From positions 5,249,267 to 5,313,266 of the forward strand of contig OZ234502.1 of NCBI GenBank assembly GCA_965153455.1: DNA of 64,000 nucleotides. The letters are read 5' to 3'. This document shows, piece after piece, positions 45,922 through 58,851 of this stretch. This DNA comes from Sphagnum compactum (lineage: Eukaryota; Bryophyta; Sphagnopsida; Sphagnales). The translations under genes and the position numbers were made by a program. A model generated the notes under the pieces. The model searched no databases. It was not told where the DNA came from and was given only the letters and a program-made list of their open reading frames with translations. Each line of letters begins with the position of its first letter. The stretch's first letter is position 1.

Positions 45922-48372
45922 CTGAGAAGCAATTTTCCATTGGGTTCCAGTTCCCCTGGCTAACCATGGTGGTTAACTCAGTTGCTATATTTTTAACTAC
46001 TTACCCACTAACAAGTCGGTTCCAGGTATTTGAACATAACTCAGAATCAAAGAACCGTCAGTTCCAGTTACTCCAAAACCCTCAAAGAACAGCTGACAAG
46101 GGGTCATGAAAGAACTTGGGCAAAAGAGTCAATGGTGGTTATCTGGGTGCTCAGCCCAATGTTTTGAAGTGGGCACCACAGAAGATGTAGCGGATCAGGG
46201 CAGAGAGTTTCTGAATTCCTTTGGAAATAATAAACAAATGAGTGAGTGGGTATTGTAATCAGGAGAGTCAGCGACGAGTGCATAATTGTTGAAGTTAGTT
46301 GATCATCGAGACACACACCCAAAAATCCAAAAACAAGTCGCTGCGATCTATGGGAAAAGCTTGCACTAAAGTTCTAGTAACTGCACAAAAAAGGTTTGGT
46401 TGAAACTCGAGACAAGCCAGTAGCAGCAGCTTGTGCTAGATGCCGCTGGTTGCAGTCCTTCAATTAGGCCCCGCTGCTCCATGGGCCCCTTTTGTCCCCA
46501 AAGTTGCAAAATACTTAAGTGAGCAATAAGAGCTGGGCTCGGCTCGATCCTAGCTATATAGTTAATTCCACTCTTCATGATATGTGTGTGTAGATCTAGT
46601 CTCTGACATTAATTCATCCGTTTGTTCCTCATGTAGGCCGTCTCGCAATCATTGGAATTGTTGTTGAATTCTTGGGTGGTCTGGAATCAGTTCGCGTGAA
46701 GCTGGTGGTCTTTCCCAGCTCGATCGATCGACTAATTAGCACTAGACTTTCTTAATAATATCGATCCGCCATCATCTAGCTTACAGCTAGCTAGAATATC
46801 GTGCAGGAACTGACAGATTCTCCGGATACCTCTGACAATTCGAGGGTCAGCGTTTTGTTTCTGATTTTTTTATTTGTGGGCACGTTTGAATATACAAGTT
46901 CGTGTCATTTGTTGAGGAACCGGCTTGAATGATTGAAGGTGCGGGCTGCAACTAAGAATGTCAATATGGCAGCTAGCTAGCTATTTGGGTGATGAATATG
47001 TTCACGAAAAGCAACAAGTCTTGTTTCTTTGCACAACAATCAAGAAGCACAATTCCAGTTACAAGCAGATTTTATTCATATTCGCAAGCTGGTTCAGAAC
47101 TTACTTGAGCCGTATGTGAATCTTAAGTCCGATGCTACTAATGACGACATCGCAGTCCAGTCCTGCAGATGTACTATGCAGACCTGTGATCCCTGTCCTG
47201 GATAGTACAGCTGCTCGCTGTATATGCTAAATGTCGCATCCTACTTACTATGCAGGACTGGGGTATGAGTCCTCGATCACAAGGACCGTGATTTTCCCCT
47301 GAAAAATTGGGCACATCAAATCTGCAATTCATCTTACATTTTGCTAAAATTATCCTCCCACAGGAATATAGGGTAGAAGAAGTAACTCTAGCCATGGCTC
47401 AAGAATGAATTTCGCACCACATGAGGGCCGCAAGCTTACGACTCTCGTTCATAGAGTCGATCGAGAAACCACCCAAACGTTGTTATTATATATAAACGGT
47501 CGCCTGCATCATCAGCTAATTGAACTGTATAGTAGATTAATGTCGCAAATCATTCTTGCTAGCTATTAGAAGCACAAATTCTTGTCGCTGTTCTTTGAGC
47601 TACACGAAGATTATGCTTCTATTTAGTCAAAAGATCTCTGGACACAACATTGGTTGTTGTACGGGTCTCTTTCTTTCTTTTTTTCTTTCTTTCTTTCTGT
47701 GAGATCAGCAACAACCGAATGGAAAGCCATTGACATAAGGTCTTGTTTCTTTCTTTCTTTCTTTCTGTTAGATCAGCAGCAGCAACCGAATGGAAAGCCA
47801 CTGACATAAGGTCTTGTTTCTTGCTGCAAGGTAAAATACTCGTAGAATGTCAATATATTTGACTGTAGTAGATGATCAGTCTAGATCATTCTAGCTGGCT
47901 AGTTGATCTACACACTCTGCATATAATATACTTCCTGACATCTGACACAAAGTTGTAGCGCGGGGGTCTTAATCATTTCGCGTCAGTGATCATGATTGTT
48001 GAGGTACTACTACGAGTCTCCATCGATCATCAGGTGCAAGACTGTTTGTGTCCCGCGGTTCATTTGTGGAGTCTTGGTTTCCGTGGGCGTAGTAGCTAGC
48101 GCACTTTCACGCACTAGCTAGCTAGTACTAGTACTAATAAGTACACCTGCAACAAGACAATGGGTATGAGATGCTGTAATGGTGCCTATTACTTACAAAC
48201 AGAAGGAAGAAGTCAATCTAGACACTACTACAAAATGTGGGTGCAGTTCACTCGTCCCCCTTCATTACAATCACTGAATTCATTCAAAATCCAGTGAAAT
48301 CACTTGGCGTACAGGGACACCTTTTGATGTAATGAGATAATGAACTCTGTAACATGCGTCCACAAGAGAAAT
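45922..48372. other. Intergenic DNA with CTAG-rich stretches
   Basis: No gene is recognised. 46700-47000 and 48080-48140 are rich in AGCTAG, GATCGATC and CTAGTACTAG words resembling the GT34 upstream region. The mixed composition suggests single-copy, possibly regulatory or non-coding transcribed DNA, but nothing specific can be named. Confidence 0.4.
47665..47822. repeat. Tandem duplication anchored on a CTTT microsatellite
   Basis: Two units each hold a CTTT run followed by GATCAGCA, GCAACCGAATGGAAAGCC and TGACATAAGGTCTTGTTTCT. The second unit is about 85 bases downstream, with a CAG triplet gained. Confidence 0.9.
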
Positions 48373-48375
48373 TTA

Positions 48376-48765
48376 GGCGGCTTTAGATTTAGGAGTCAGG
48401 GTTGAAAAAACTTGGAGCCAACTTTGAGCATTTTTTTTTTGCTTGTTGTTTGGCCTCTCAAGTTACTAATAAATGCTACAACACTAATGTCAGGATATTA
48501 GTTAATGATGGTAACATTGGCCCCAATGGTTGCAAATTGGCTTCCCAAATTCGTTGGTATCTTTTTTTTTTTAGCCTCGGGGCCAAATACAAGGCCATAA
48601 AGTTCAGCATTTGTTAGTAACTTGATGAAGATTGAAAAGATTTTTTTTTTTTCCCAGGCTTGATTCCTAGTGTAAAGCCCCCATGATTTCAACTTTTTGC
48701 ACCTATAGGAATGCCTGATTTGAGTTGGACCTTGGCCTTGAGTCCTAGTGTAAGTAAAGTGGGCC
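48376..48765. mobile_element. Tourist-like MITE, diverged relative of family A, TSD TTA
   Basis: TTA flanks both sides (48373-48375 and 48766-48768). The left end GGCGGCTTTAGATTTAGGAG and the right end (reverse complement GGCCCACTTTACTTACACTAG) are imperfect inverted repeats related to the ends at 20614 and 34286. The 390-bp interior differs from family A apart from the GAGTTGGACCTTGG word. Non-coding. Confidence 0.7.
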
Positions 48766-48768
48766 TTA

Positions 48769-49259
48769 GAAACCTCATTTGACTAAGTACTTAATCTTCT
48801 AGAAGAAGTTCTCTTAACTAGAGACTCATAAATGCTCATCAATCTTTAGTTATACTTCACCTGACCCATACCATAGCAGTGTTTCTTTTTCCCAATTTCC
48901 AGATGGAGCTAGGTTGGCGAGCATCCCTAGGCAGATCCAGACAGATTTCGCCAAGTTGGCGACGTTTATTTCAAGCGAATAGTTAACCTAAAAGACATAT
49001 GTGGCAGAGCCTCTTGATTTTGTCACAAGGTTTGACTAGGGTAGAACTGCTCATCATCGATCACTACCCTATTTACCAATCACTTCTTTAGATCTTCATC
49101 ATCTGCGCTTCATTTTGAGTGATTTAAAACGCTATGGTAGTGCTACTTCAAGCTCTAAAAATCATCTTTGAAATGCAAATGAAAAGGAGTAATGAAAAAA
49201 TAGCAAGAAGAAAAATAAGCTTTTCAACTCACAAATTTTCATTTTTTTTCTTCTTTTTG
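48769..49259. other. Intergenic DNA, partial R3-like sequence
   Basis: 49085-49180 contains words (ATTTTGAGTGATTTAAAACG, CAAGCTCTAAAAATCATC) close to those that open R3 copies 2 and 3, so it may be a broken R3 copy. No gene. Confidence 0.45.
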
Positions 49260-49630
49260 GACCCCTCCTACTTTCAAAGCTTCTAACCTTTTCTTTTCTT
49301 GTTCATTTTGATCAATTTAAAGTGCTATAGGAGTGCCACCTTCAGTTTCACAAATCATCTTTGAACTCTAATAACAACAGAACAACATACATACAAGGAA
49401 TTTTTTGAGTGATCAGGAACTAGCTTTGTAATGTTTGGTGGTTTGTTTTTTTTGAGTTCTTGACCTCCTTTATTTTGAGGGTGGGGCCATAACTTTCTCA
49501 ATTTTAATTTTTTTTAAATTATTTTTAGTGTGTCAGATGTGCCAATAGGAAGGGTTCAAATTTTGTTTGGACACCAGAAACAATGGAACCCTCCCCTTGG
49601 AACCGGCTTGCCCTGAGTGCTTAAACCCTA
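49260..49630 (+). repeat. Dispersed repeat family R3, copy 3
   Basis: Same orientation as 4583-4902 and 41796-42125. Shared words include GACCCCTCCTACTT, TTTTTAGTGTGTCAGATG and GGACACCAGAAACAATGG. Non-coding. Confidence 0.75.
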
Positions 49631-49851
49631 AAACCTAAGTGATAACCTCCTTGTTCACACTTGTTCACAAGTCTTGAATCCCTTTCTATCTATCTCTCAT
49701 GTGCAATTAATTCCATGGCAAGAGTGAACAAGCACCCACCAATGCACCACCGTGGATGGATGGATGGTGCAATAAGAGGGATTTTTTTCCATTGGGTTCT
49801 CTTCCCCATAGCTGAGGGTTCCAAAAGTGCTCTAGTGGTTCTAAAGTTGTA

Positions 49852-50125
49852 AGGGAGGTTCTCGTACAAGTGTGTACTCCCAGGGGAGGGGAGGGGCACC
49901 TGAGGGTGTTCCCAAACCTCAGGAGAACACACGAGTACAGGAACCTCCCATTATTACGTAAGCAACCCTCTTTTTATTTCCTTGCTTCTTTCCCATTTCA
50001 TAGAAAAGAAATATTTCCATGGGAACATATAAAATTGTGGGAGCTCCCCCGGCATAACAACGCCCTAGGGTTCTTCTTCTGCTGGGGGGGATCCCTCAAA
50101 ATACACATAGAAATAAAAAGGGAGT
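49852..50125 (+). mobile_element. Dispersed element R4, copy 2
   Basis: This aligns with the reverse complement of 42962-43208. The fold-back end (about 49856-49950) has arms GGGAGGTTCTCGTACAAGTG and, reverse complemented, GGGAGGTTCCTGTACTCGTG. The open frame 49870-50298 runs through this element and is not considered a gene. Confidence 0.7.
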
Positions 50126-53100
50126 TGTTTACATCACCCAAAAATCAGCCATTTACCCATCTAGAAGTTCTAGGAATCAATATATGGAAAGAAAAAAGGG
50201 TTGCATATTGGATGAAAAATAACACAGTGGATGAAAAATTGAAAAAAGAAGACTACATAATGAATGACATGAGATGTTCAAGAAAAAACATGTACTAGGT
50301 AGTGTCCACAAAACACCAATTTTGAAATTTTGAAAAATAAAAATGCAAATAATAAACAAGAATTTTACATAAAAGTGGGAAAATTGCCAGTTGGATTATT
50401 ATGGAAGATAATAGTGCTTTGAAAATGTCGAAAAAGCAGATTACTTTTAGGCTAAAGTTCTCAATCCCCAACACAGGATTTGGTTTATTGGCTAAACGTC
50501 ATCTAATGGCAAACACCCAAGGAATTCTAGGTTTGAAAAACACTGATGGTTATAATAAGAGACCTAAAATGTTATTCAATGTAACATCCAACTTATAATA
50601 ATAATTTAAATTTTATCCTTTTCTCTTTGGCTTCATATATTCAGCTGAAATATTATTATTTTTCACGGAAAGATGTTTAATTATGAGAAATTTCATAATA
50701 TGACTTTTTTTTATTGCATTGAGATCATATTTTTGTTAAATGCAGTACAATGTTTTTCTTTTCAATGAAGCGCTTCAAATATATATATATATACACAAAA
50801 AAATTAGTCGGATTTGATAATTTTTAATTTTCAAAATCATGGAACGTGTCCTTAGTTTCCAATGGGGCATCATTCGGTCTTCTTGGCACGTCCACATTTA
50901 TCTTTTGTAAATATTGAAAGTTAAATTTCATGAGAAATTTGTATGTCTATTCTGACTCTATCATAATGGGTTTTGCAGAAGTTAAAGGATTAAATTTTGT
51001 TTAAATTTTAACATTTGTTTTACCTTTGTAAAACTCAGTATGCAAATGTTGAAAAGTACATTCTTTCAGAATAGGTTCAAGTGACGATTCATTTTTATAA
51101 AAATTTAGGTTCAACTAGCAACCACAAAGAAAACCAATGTAATGAATGTGGCTACATTGCTCGTAAGAAAGGAATAATTAATATGGTGAAAGTGAAACAC
51201 ATGAAGTAACATTTGAAATTGCATAATTAAGAAACATTAATATTTTTAGAAGGAGTTGAACCCTAGTTTAATTTGATATCAAACTTTGGCTAATGCAACT
51301 CAAAGCTGCACCCACAATGCTCAAATGTTAGTAAAACTCATGAAGAAGTAAACATAATCACCATGCTTGTCCAAATCATGAAAACAAAAAAAAAGAAATA
51401 ATCACAAAAAAATCCAATAAACACAAGGCCTTAAGTGATAGCACCAATCCGCACATTGTGATCTTTTCGAGTTGTAATAGCCTCCTAATAAATTCCTTAT
51501 TAATGAATAAGGAACTCAAGTGTAAAAACGCGAACAATTGTGTCCAATTGCTACCCCAACCAATTGTATAGTTTGTCCTTGAATGCAAGAATGGAGAAAG
51601 TGTTTGTCTTCCATAGATCCAAGCATTAAAATAACAACTACCTCATCCAACTTGATACACTCACTTAGTCATTAAATCAACAAGCCATTTTTGTCACCCT
51701 CAACTTCGTGGCTAAATTACTATCAAAAGGCTCAACCATAGCCTTAAGTGTGTGTGTCAAAAAACTACATCTTTTAATCTCAAATGATCTAATGTTAGAA
51801 TATATTTGTGCCAAAAATATATATGGCACCTCGTACTAAAAATGCAAATATATTCAAACAATGATTGAATGATTTTTCATTTTTCTAAAATTTGTAGCAC
51901 CTTCTAAACATTGCGATTCCAATATGATTGGAATAAGTTTGGGAGCCATGTGTAAAGTTTGATAATTATCATACCACCAATGAATCTTTTTAAAGGCAAT
52001 GACCATAAGTATGTGGTAACTTAAATTTTTGACAAATAACCGCTTTACAATGGAAGATGACAAGATATGTGAAGTGGGCCATTTTTGTAAATTTCATTTC
52101 AAACATTTTCTGGTTGACTAATTCAAATCAAAACCTAATGCAATCCTAAAAAGAAAACATGACCTAATATACTACATATATCATAAATATACCCATTATT
52201 CTTTGAATTTAGTCTTTAAGTAAAAAAAAATTTTCAAGTAATATTAAATAGCATTAACTTTTTGAAAATAAAAATATAAAGTTTAAACACCAAAAGTGAA
52301 ACCCAAAATTAAATGCAACACATTTTGCAAGTATATACTTTACGCACATGTCATGAAACTACCCAAATGAATTTATTGTTTACTTTACCATGTATTTGCC
52401 TTGCAACCCTTTAGAAAAAGGTTCCACTTGCACCAAACAATTGAACCTCTCGCCTAGTTCCTTTCTAATTAGCCTTCCTTGCTACACAAGTAATTGGGTA
52501 ATGATAAGAGTCAAATTGTTTGCATTACCACCTTCAACAAACCCACTAAAAAGTAAAAAGGATAAGCAATATTCTCCATGCCTACATGACATATATATGA
52601 ACTAATATCCAAGACTAACTGTCAATAATAGTCATTTCGTTTACACTTAAAGAAATAAACATGCCTCTAACCATAACATTTTGAGTTCTTTTTAGAATTT
52701 GCTTGCACATAAAATTTTCCATCTCCCAACCTACCTCCAACCAAAACACTTTGAGTATTTTTTAGAACTTGCTTACACATACAATTCACCTCCTCAAGCC
52801 AATAGGAACATTCAATTAGACAAACAACTTTTGCATTGTTGCATATTTTGTCATGGGGTAGCCATGATTGAACAAATGAAAAATCAAAACAAATTGGACA
52901 AGTTTTTTTCCTATCAATCTAAGTTGCATCATGAATGACTTGTTGCAACATTGTTTTAGAACATTTGGCAAAATACAACTTCTCATTATTTTTTCAAAAA
53001 ATATTTTTTTCATTTCCACGCCTAGTATGGCTACCAAAACCTTACGATGACTTACATGTTTCCATAGACAATCTAATTTGGGAACAAATCATTTATCTCT

Positions 53101-54198
53101 GCCCTCAATCCAAGTGCACACCTTGCATTGGACTTGATCAACTTTGCCATTAGAACCCAGGACACATTTTGCCCAAAATAGTTTTATTGCCTATCTATCT
53201 TGGAAATGCTTATTCAACTCATAGTCCTTTTAACTTTTTTTCTATATCTCAATGTTGTCTTCTATCTAGTAGGGTCCAAGATTATGTAGTCAAATTACTC
53301 AACAAAAAGGATGTCCATGGGAATTGCATTATAAAAAGCAACAACATAAGCAACATCCATGGGGACAACTACACTAGAAAAAGAAATATTAGATAGGATA
53401 TTATGTCCCCAAAACAAAAATTTAAACTTAAAATTCTTAAAGGGATAAAGTTAATTTGACATGAGTCCAAGGACTACAACTTGACACTAATTGGTGGTCA
53501 CAACAATATGTACAAACAAAATAATAACAATCGAGTAACAAAGCTTCAAAGAAAATGGATTTGATCTAAAAAAAACTTATTAACCCATCATAATGCAATT
53601 TGAAAAAAGTTTAGGGATTTAAAAGATAATAGATATCATTTTGTGTGATGATTAACCTTGGTTGTAGTAACAAGCCCATTGCAAATTGCTTGTAATGATG
53701 AAACTATGAACATCGTTTGTAAATGTTTCAACTCGTCAAAATCCAACACAAAATCATAATTGAACTTAATGAAATGATCACAAAACCACTTGTGATGAAG
53801 TCTCAAGAATCAATGGTCATATAAACACAAGTGATAAATAAGTAATTTGAACTCCTCAAATGAAAGCTATCAAGGACATAAAGAATCACAAGAACAAAAG
53901 TTAAAGGAAAGGTCTAAATCGAACTTTCAAACAAGGAACAAGACAAGATTATATGATTAAAAAACAAGAACATAAAAACTAAGAACAAAAACACAAGATG
54001 TGCAAGACAAACATGAAAATGGATCTTAATTATGCTAACATATGAAAACAGGAACATGAAATGAACATGACAAGTTTATGGTGCAAGACCGTGCCTAAAA
54101 CTAATGTTGAACAAACTAAAGGAAAAGAGGGGTCCTACATTTATTTATACCCTTTTAAGGACTTAACTCAATGAAACTTCCAAAAAAGCTTTTATGGG
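50126..54198. other. AT-rich intergenic DNA, no confident feature
   Basis: A TA microsatellite lies at about 50778-50792. The minus-strand frame 53037-52816 faintly resembles plant hAT-type transposase sequence. 53880-54120 is A-rich with many AACAAGAAC-like words. No gene is supported. Confidence 0.4.
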
Positions 54199-54830
54199 TG
54201 CATCAAATAAAAAAGCTTTTTGAGAACTTTCATAACTGAAAGTTAATTATGAATTAACTTAGTCTTAACTAAAATTTAATTAGGACTTAACTAAGAGTCA
54301 ATTAGGAGTTAACTAAAATTAATTAGGACTTAACTAAAAGTTACTTAAAAGTTAACTAGGATTTAATTATGAATTAATTATGAATTAACTAGGATTTAAT
54401 TAGGATTTAATTTGAAGTTGACTAGGAATTAACTAAAATTAACTTGGACTTAACTAAAACTTAATTAAAGTGCATTGAATAAAGAAGTTTTTTGAGAACC
54501 TTCATAATTGAAAGTTAACTATGAGTTAATTGAAACTTAACTAAAATTTAACTAGGATTTAACTAAAAGTCAACTAAGAATTAATTAGAGTTAATTAAGA
54601 TTTAACTAAGAATACCTAAGAATTAATCAGGACTTAATTATGAATTAACTATGAATTAGTTTTGAGTTACCTGGGATTTAAATGGGACTTAGCTTGAAGT
54701 TGACTAGGAGCTAACTGGGAATTAACTAAAATTAACTAAGAGTTAATTAACATTTAATTAAGACTTAATTAAAGTGCACTAAGAGTGAATGAACTAAAAC
54801 TTAATTAACAGTTAACTAAGAATGAATTGA
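54199..54830. repeat. TTAACT/TTAATTA array with 272-304-bp higher-order repeat
   Basis: The tract is built almost entirely of short words such as AGTTAACTA, TTAATTAGGA, TTAACTAAAA and GAATTAACT following each other every 10-13 bases. A larger unit starting TGCATCAAATAAAAAAGC (54199) recurs at 54471 (TGCATTGAATAAAGAAG) and, shortened, at 54775. It has no coding capacity. Confidence 0.85.
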
Positions 54831-54834
54831 AACC

Positions 54835-57800
54835 AAATTAAAAGTTAGGTACATGGATGAACATTCAAATGAATGAACCCCATGGCATTGGCATTTATGA
54901 CAAAAGTTCAATGGTCACAAAAAATCATGAAAACTAATTACTACCATTACCAATAACCATTTACAAGTGCCTTGTAATGGAGTTTTAATGCTCACAAGTT
55001 ATAACACCACAAACACAAAATTAAATCAATTTGCTCCTTGGAATGGGTCCTTTCAATTGTCACAAAATCCAAATTCAAAAAATCGTGAACATCTAGATTT
55101 TAAACATGATCAAAAACTAAGAGTCAAAACTATTGATGATCAATCACAATATTGAACTTGAGATTGTTAATCAATTGACTCTATTTTGAACATCAACTTA
55201 TAACCCAACTGCCTTTCCACAAACCTAATTCCAAAACTCAATCAACATTGCAAAACCCCAACCCCAAAATTCAATGACATTACATATAACCTAATCAATG
55301 TTGAAAATCAAAATTCAAACCAAAATGGTTTCAACTTTTAAACATGATGCCACAATCGCAATCACAATGTGAATTCTGAGTATTATTAACATTTGTTGTC
55401 AATGATAATCATAATTAATCCTAGGATTATCAATTAATCAATCAAGGAATATGATTCAATTGATGAGCCTTGAACTTTCAATCCCAAGACTTGATGTTGA
55501 TAGTTGTTCAATCAATGCGTAAATCCTAAGATTGTTGTTTAGTCAATGATCAATCACAATCACAATCAAAATTTTGGAAAACGGTCCAATGTTGATTAAT
55601 CCATCACAATAATCAATCATTGATCCCAAGGGCCAAGTCCCAGCCCAAGACCATTGACATGATATTGTTAATTGGTCTTAAAATATTGCTCCAAAATCCA
55701 CACACAAGAACTTGACACTTTAAACACAATAAAACACAATAAAATAAATTCAATAGGAAGTTGAAAGCTTATAGCCTTGAATTTTGAAGGTTTAGCTTCA
55801 AATGCATGGCATGAAGAAAACCAATTCAAAGTCCAATGCAAAATGCACAAGGACATGGAAATCCAACAAACGTTTGGATTCTAGAAACTTACTTCACCAT
55901 TTACAATTTGGAATCAATAATCACACAACAAATTACCAATGTTCATATTGCACACAACTCAACATCACCATTACAAAGTTCAAACTTTCAAAATTTAAGG
56001 CTCCAAGCTCATTGTCCATGCTTTGTAGCTCCAAAGTTTGCATTGCACGATGGCAATACAACTCTAGCTCTATGATCCATTTGTTGAGTGATTTGCAAAA
56101 TCTTGATACTTGATCCTAATGAACATTGAACAATTTAATACATTATGCACACCATGCTAATGTTGGCAAGCCTTACAACCATTGAAGCAATGGAGGTGGC
56201 AAAGGTGGATTGCAATTCAATAGAACAGGGGGTGATTATTTGTTGGAAAAACAAGATGACAATGCAAATAGAGGAGGCAAGAATGCGCCTCAATACAAAA
56301 CCTTAAGTCTTTGAATATAAGATATGTCCTATTCATCCTTAGGCATTTACAATTGAGATGGTATGGCCAAGAAATCTACAATGGAACATTAGTGACAATC
56401 ATGCATCAACAACTCAAATGGATTTGGCAAATGACCCCCTTTTTTATAATTGTTTCCTTGTTTAATGTTCATAGCCCTATTTTTTTATGAGCCTTTTGGC
56501 AAAATTTTGCAAAAAAAAAAAACCATTTCTTGTATTTGTGTTTATTATATCCAAAATAGGAACTAATATTTTTCAACTTTCACCATAAATATGAACATGA
56601 GATAGTATAAAGTTGAAAGACAATTTAAGGCTAACACTTAGGCTAGTCATTATAGCTAGCCAATGGACAATGATCTTTTTTATTGTGCAAAGGCATTTAG
56701 TGCCAATAGATCTTCTGCAAAATAGATCCAACTGTTGGATAAATTATTTAAATTTGAAATCTTAATTTTGGCACCTGGTTTTTTACTTCTGAATTTTTTG
56801 ACAGGTAATGATTATATAAAATAATAATAAATAGGGTTTTATCAATGTTATGCAACAGTCTAGTGTGTTTAGACTGTTTCAGTTTTTAAATTCAAATCCT
56901 AACAATATTAAACTTTTAAATTTTATTAAAATTTTGGGCACAAATAGTAAAATAATTTTTCAAAATTTTGGCAAAACGAAAAATCATTTAATTTTATGCC
57001 AAAATGATAAAAAAAGGTACTACAGTAAAGTAAAACCTTTGATTGAATAGGGATGAAATTGAGTTTGCACTTGTAGTAAAGATGCTGAAGATACAATTGC
57101 AATGACCTCCAAAAAAGGTAATTGTGAGTGAGATTTTCACACACTAATTCCTATCAGGGAAAGTTTGTGATTCATCATGTGGGATTTGACAATTGCTTGT
57201 ACTCTGAATCAAAGATTTGAGTAAACTGTTGAAGTCCTGTGAATCTAATTTTGGGCACCAATAGTTTCTGAGGGAAAAATCAAATAAAATTGAACAGTAG
57301 TGGGTGGTCATTATACAAGTGCAATTGTTGTTGCAACAATAGTGTACCACAATGTAGTGAATGATTGTTGAGTTGCCCAAGTCCACAACCAGTTTGCATC
57401 AACCACAATCAGGTCGTGGACTTTTCCCCCACAAGTATATACATTCATGCATGTCAAGTTCATTCTCTGCTGATCTCACTCGTGCTGATCTGATCTCACT
57501 TGTGCTTTCGACAAAACTTTTAAACGATTACAACCTAAAGTCCAAACAGAGTCCAAATGGACGTTTTTTTTAAGTATTGAGTGTTGGGTGAAGCAGGAGA
57601 TTGATCATTGCATATGCCTGAGTGCTAAGCTCCATAAAACACGGAAAAAACCCATCATATGGGGTGTTGGCCCTACTCTTGACAAAAGACCAACAATTGT
57701 GTTTCCAGCCTACTACACCACCTGCATCATTGCAGATCTTGAGGACCCAGTTTCAGTCTCACCCTTGTGCGGCGGGGCAGGGCAGAACCAAAAAGTTACC

Positions 57801-57986
57801 TCAATGGATCCTTCTGACCAACCCAATATACAAGCAATAACCAAAGGCAGAGATAGCACCCACCAGCACACCATGCAGGATAGTATGTGGGACAGTAAAC
57901 ACTTTTCCCTTGTATTCCTGATCTCATAGCTAACTCGAGTCATTAGCCAAGTACTAACCATCCACATGTATCTATCTACCTACCTT
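54835..57986. other. AT-rich intergenic DNA with CAATCA-rich tracts
   Basis: 55130-55680 is rich in CAATCACAAT and TCAATCAATC words without a clear period. The frames 55802-56113, 57144-57386 (minus) and 57588-57929 have no known domain. No gene is supported. Confidence 0.4.
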
Positions 57987-58190
57987 GTTTAACACCAAAA
58001 TTGGTGGGTAATATCTTAGGTAAGTAGTAGGTAGGTAATGTAAGTGGTTACTATGTATGTAGATAAATAGGTGCGAGAATGGCCAGTTTCAGCATAACAG
58101 GGCATCAAACGTGTAACTGGGAATGAAAATTTTACAAAATGAAATAACTGGGACCCAAACTAGTCTTTCCCACCGATTTTGGTGTTAAAC
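57987..58190. repeat. 204-bp segment bounded by 22-bp inverted repeats
   Basis: GTTTAACACCAAAATTGGTG (57987 onward, 22 bases) is matched at 58169-58190 by its reverse complement with one mismatch. A second, nested loose inverted pair (ATCTATCTACCTACC against GTAGGTAGGTAATG) lies around 57970 and 58026. It may be a small MITE, but no target duplication is clear. Confidence 0.7.
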
Positions 58191-58817
58191 TGAGTTTCAT
58201 CCTGTCTTTCCTTTTTCCTGAGCGCCTCCATTGTTGCTACATATATTTTCACTACCTATACAACTATTATAATTACTCTGGAACCTTGTGCATGAAATAC
58301 TGAGTTTCAGCATTTCATACTGAGATTTAATAAAATTTCCTTACATTCCGGATACCACAAAAACTGGGGAGAGAGAGAGGGTGACTTTACAGATAACTGT
58401 AGTGTTAGGTGAAATTCAGAGGTTTTTCAACTTACGTTACCAAAGTGACACAATTATGGTTTATTCAGAACTGTGTCATCATTAACGGAATGAGAATCTC
58501 AACACTTTGATTGACTATGCGGTCACAAGTTATAAGCCATAACCTTCAACTAAGGTAATTTTTATTTTCATAAATAATTTTTTTGTCACAATTTCTCCTT
58601 CTTTTCAAAACAATCCCCAGATTTCACCCCAAAAAAATACTAGAAAAAGAAGGCTAGTCATGTAGCAATGAGTCTTTGTGTCGGCATCTTAGTCCAGACA
58701 AAAATGTACCTTGAAGGTGGGATTTCCGTCCATGTTGGAAACTTTAATGGGAAGGATAATTATATTACTGCCCTCATGTTCCTCTAATTGAGAAGCATTT
58801 CGACAGAATATGGTTTT

Positions 58818-58851
<34 letters not shown>

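Noticed and set aside
49870-50298. 142-codon frame
   Set aside because: It runs through repeat element R4; the similar frame in the inverted copy reflects DNA homology, not a conserved protein.
54199-54830. Telomere-like or centromeric satellite
   Set aside because: The words are not plant telomere repeats, and one short tract cannot show satellite status.
57588-57929. 113-codon plus-strand frame
   Set aside because: No domain, unusual composition and no supporting splice or UTR signals.
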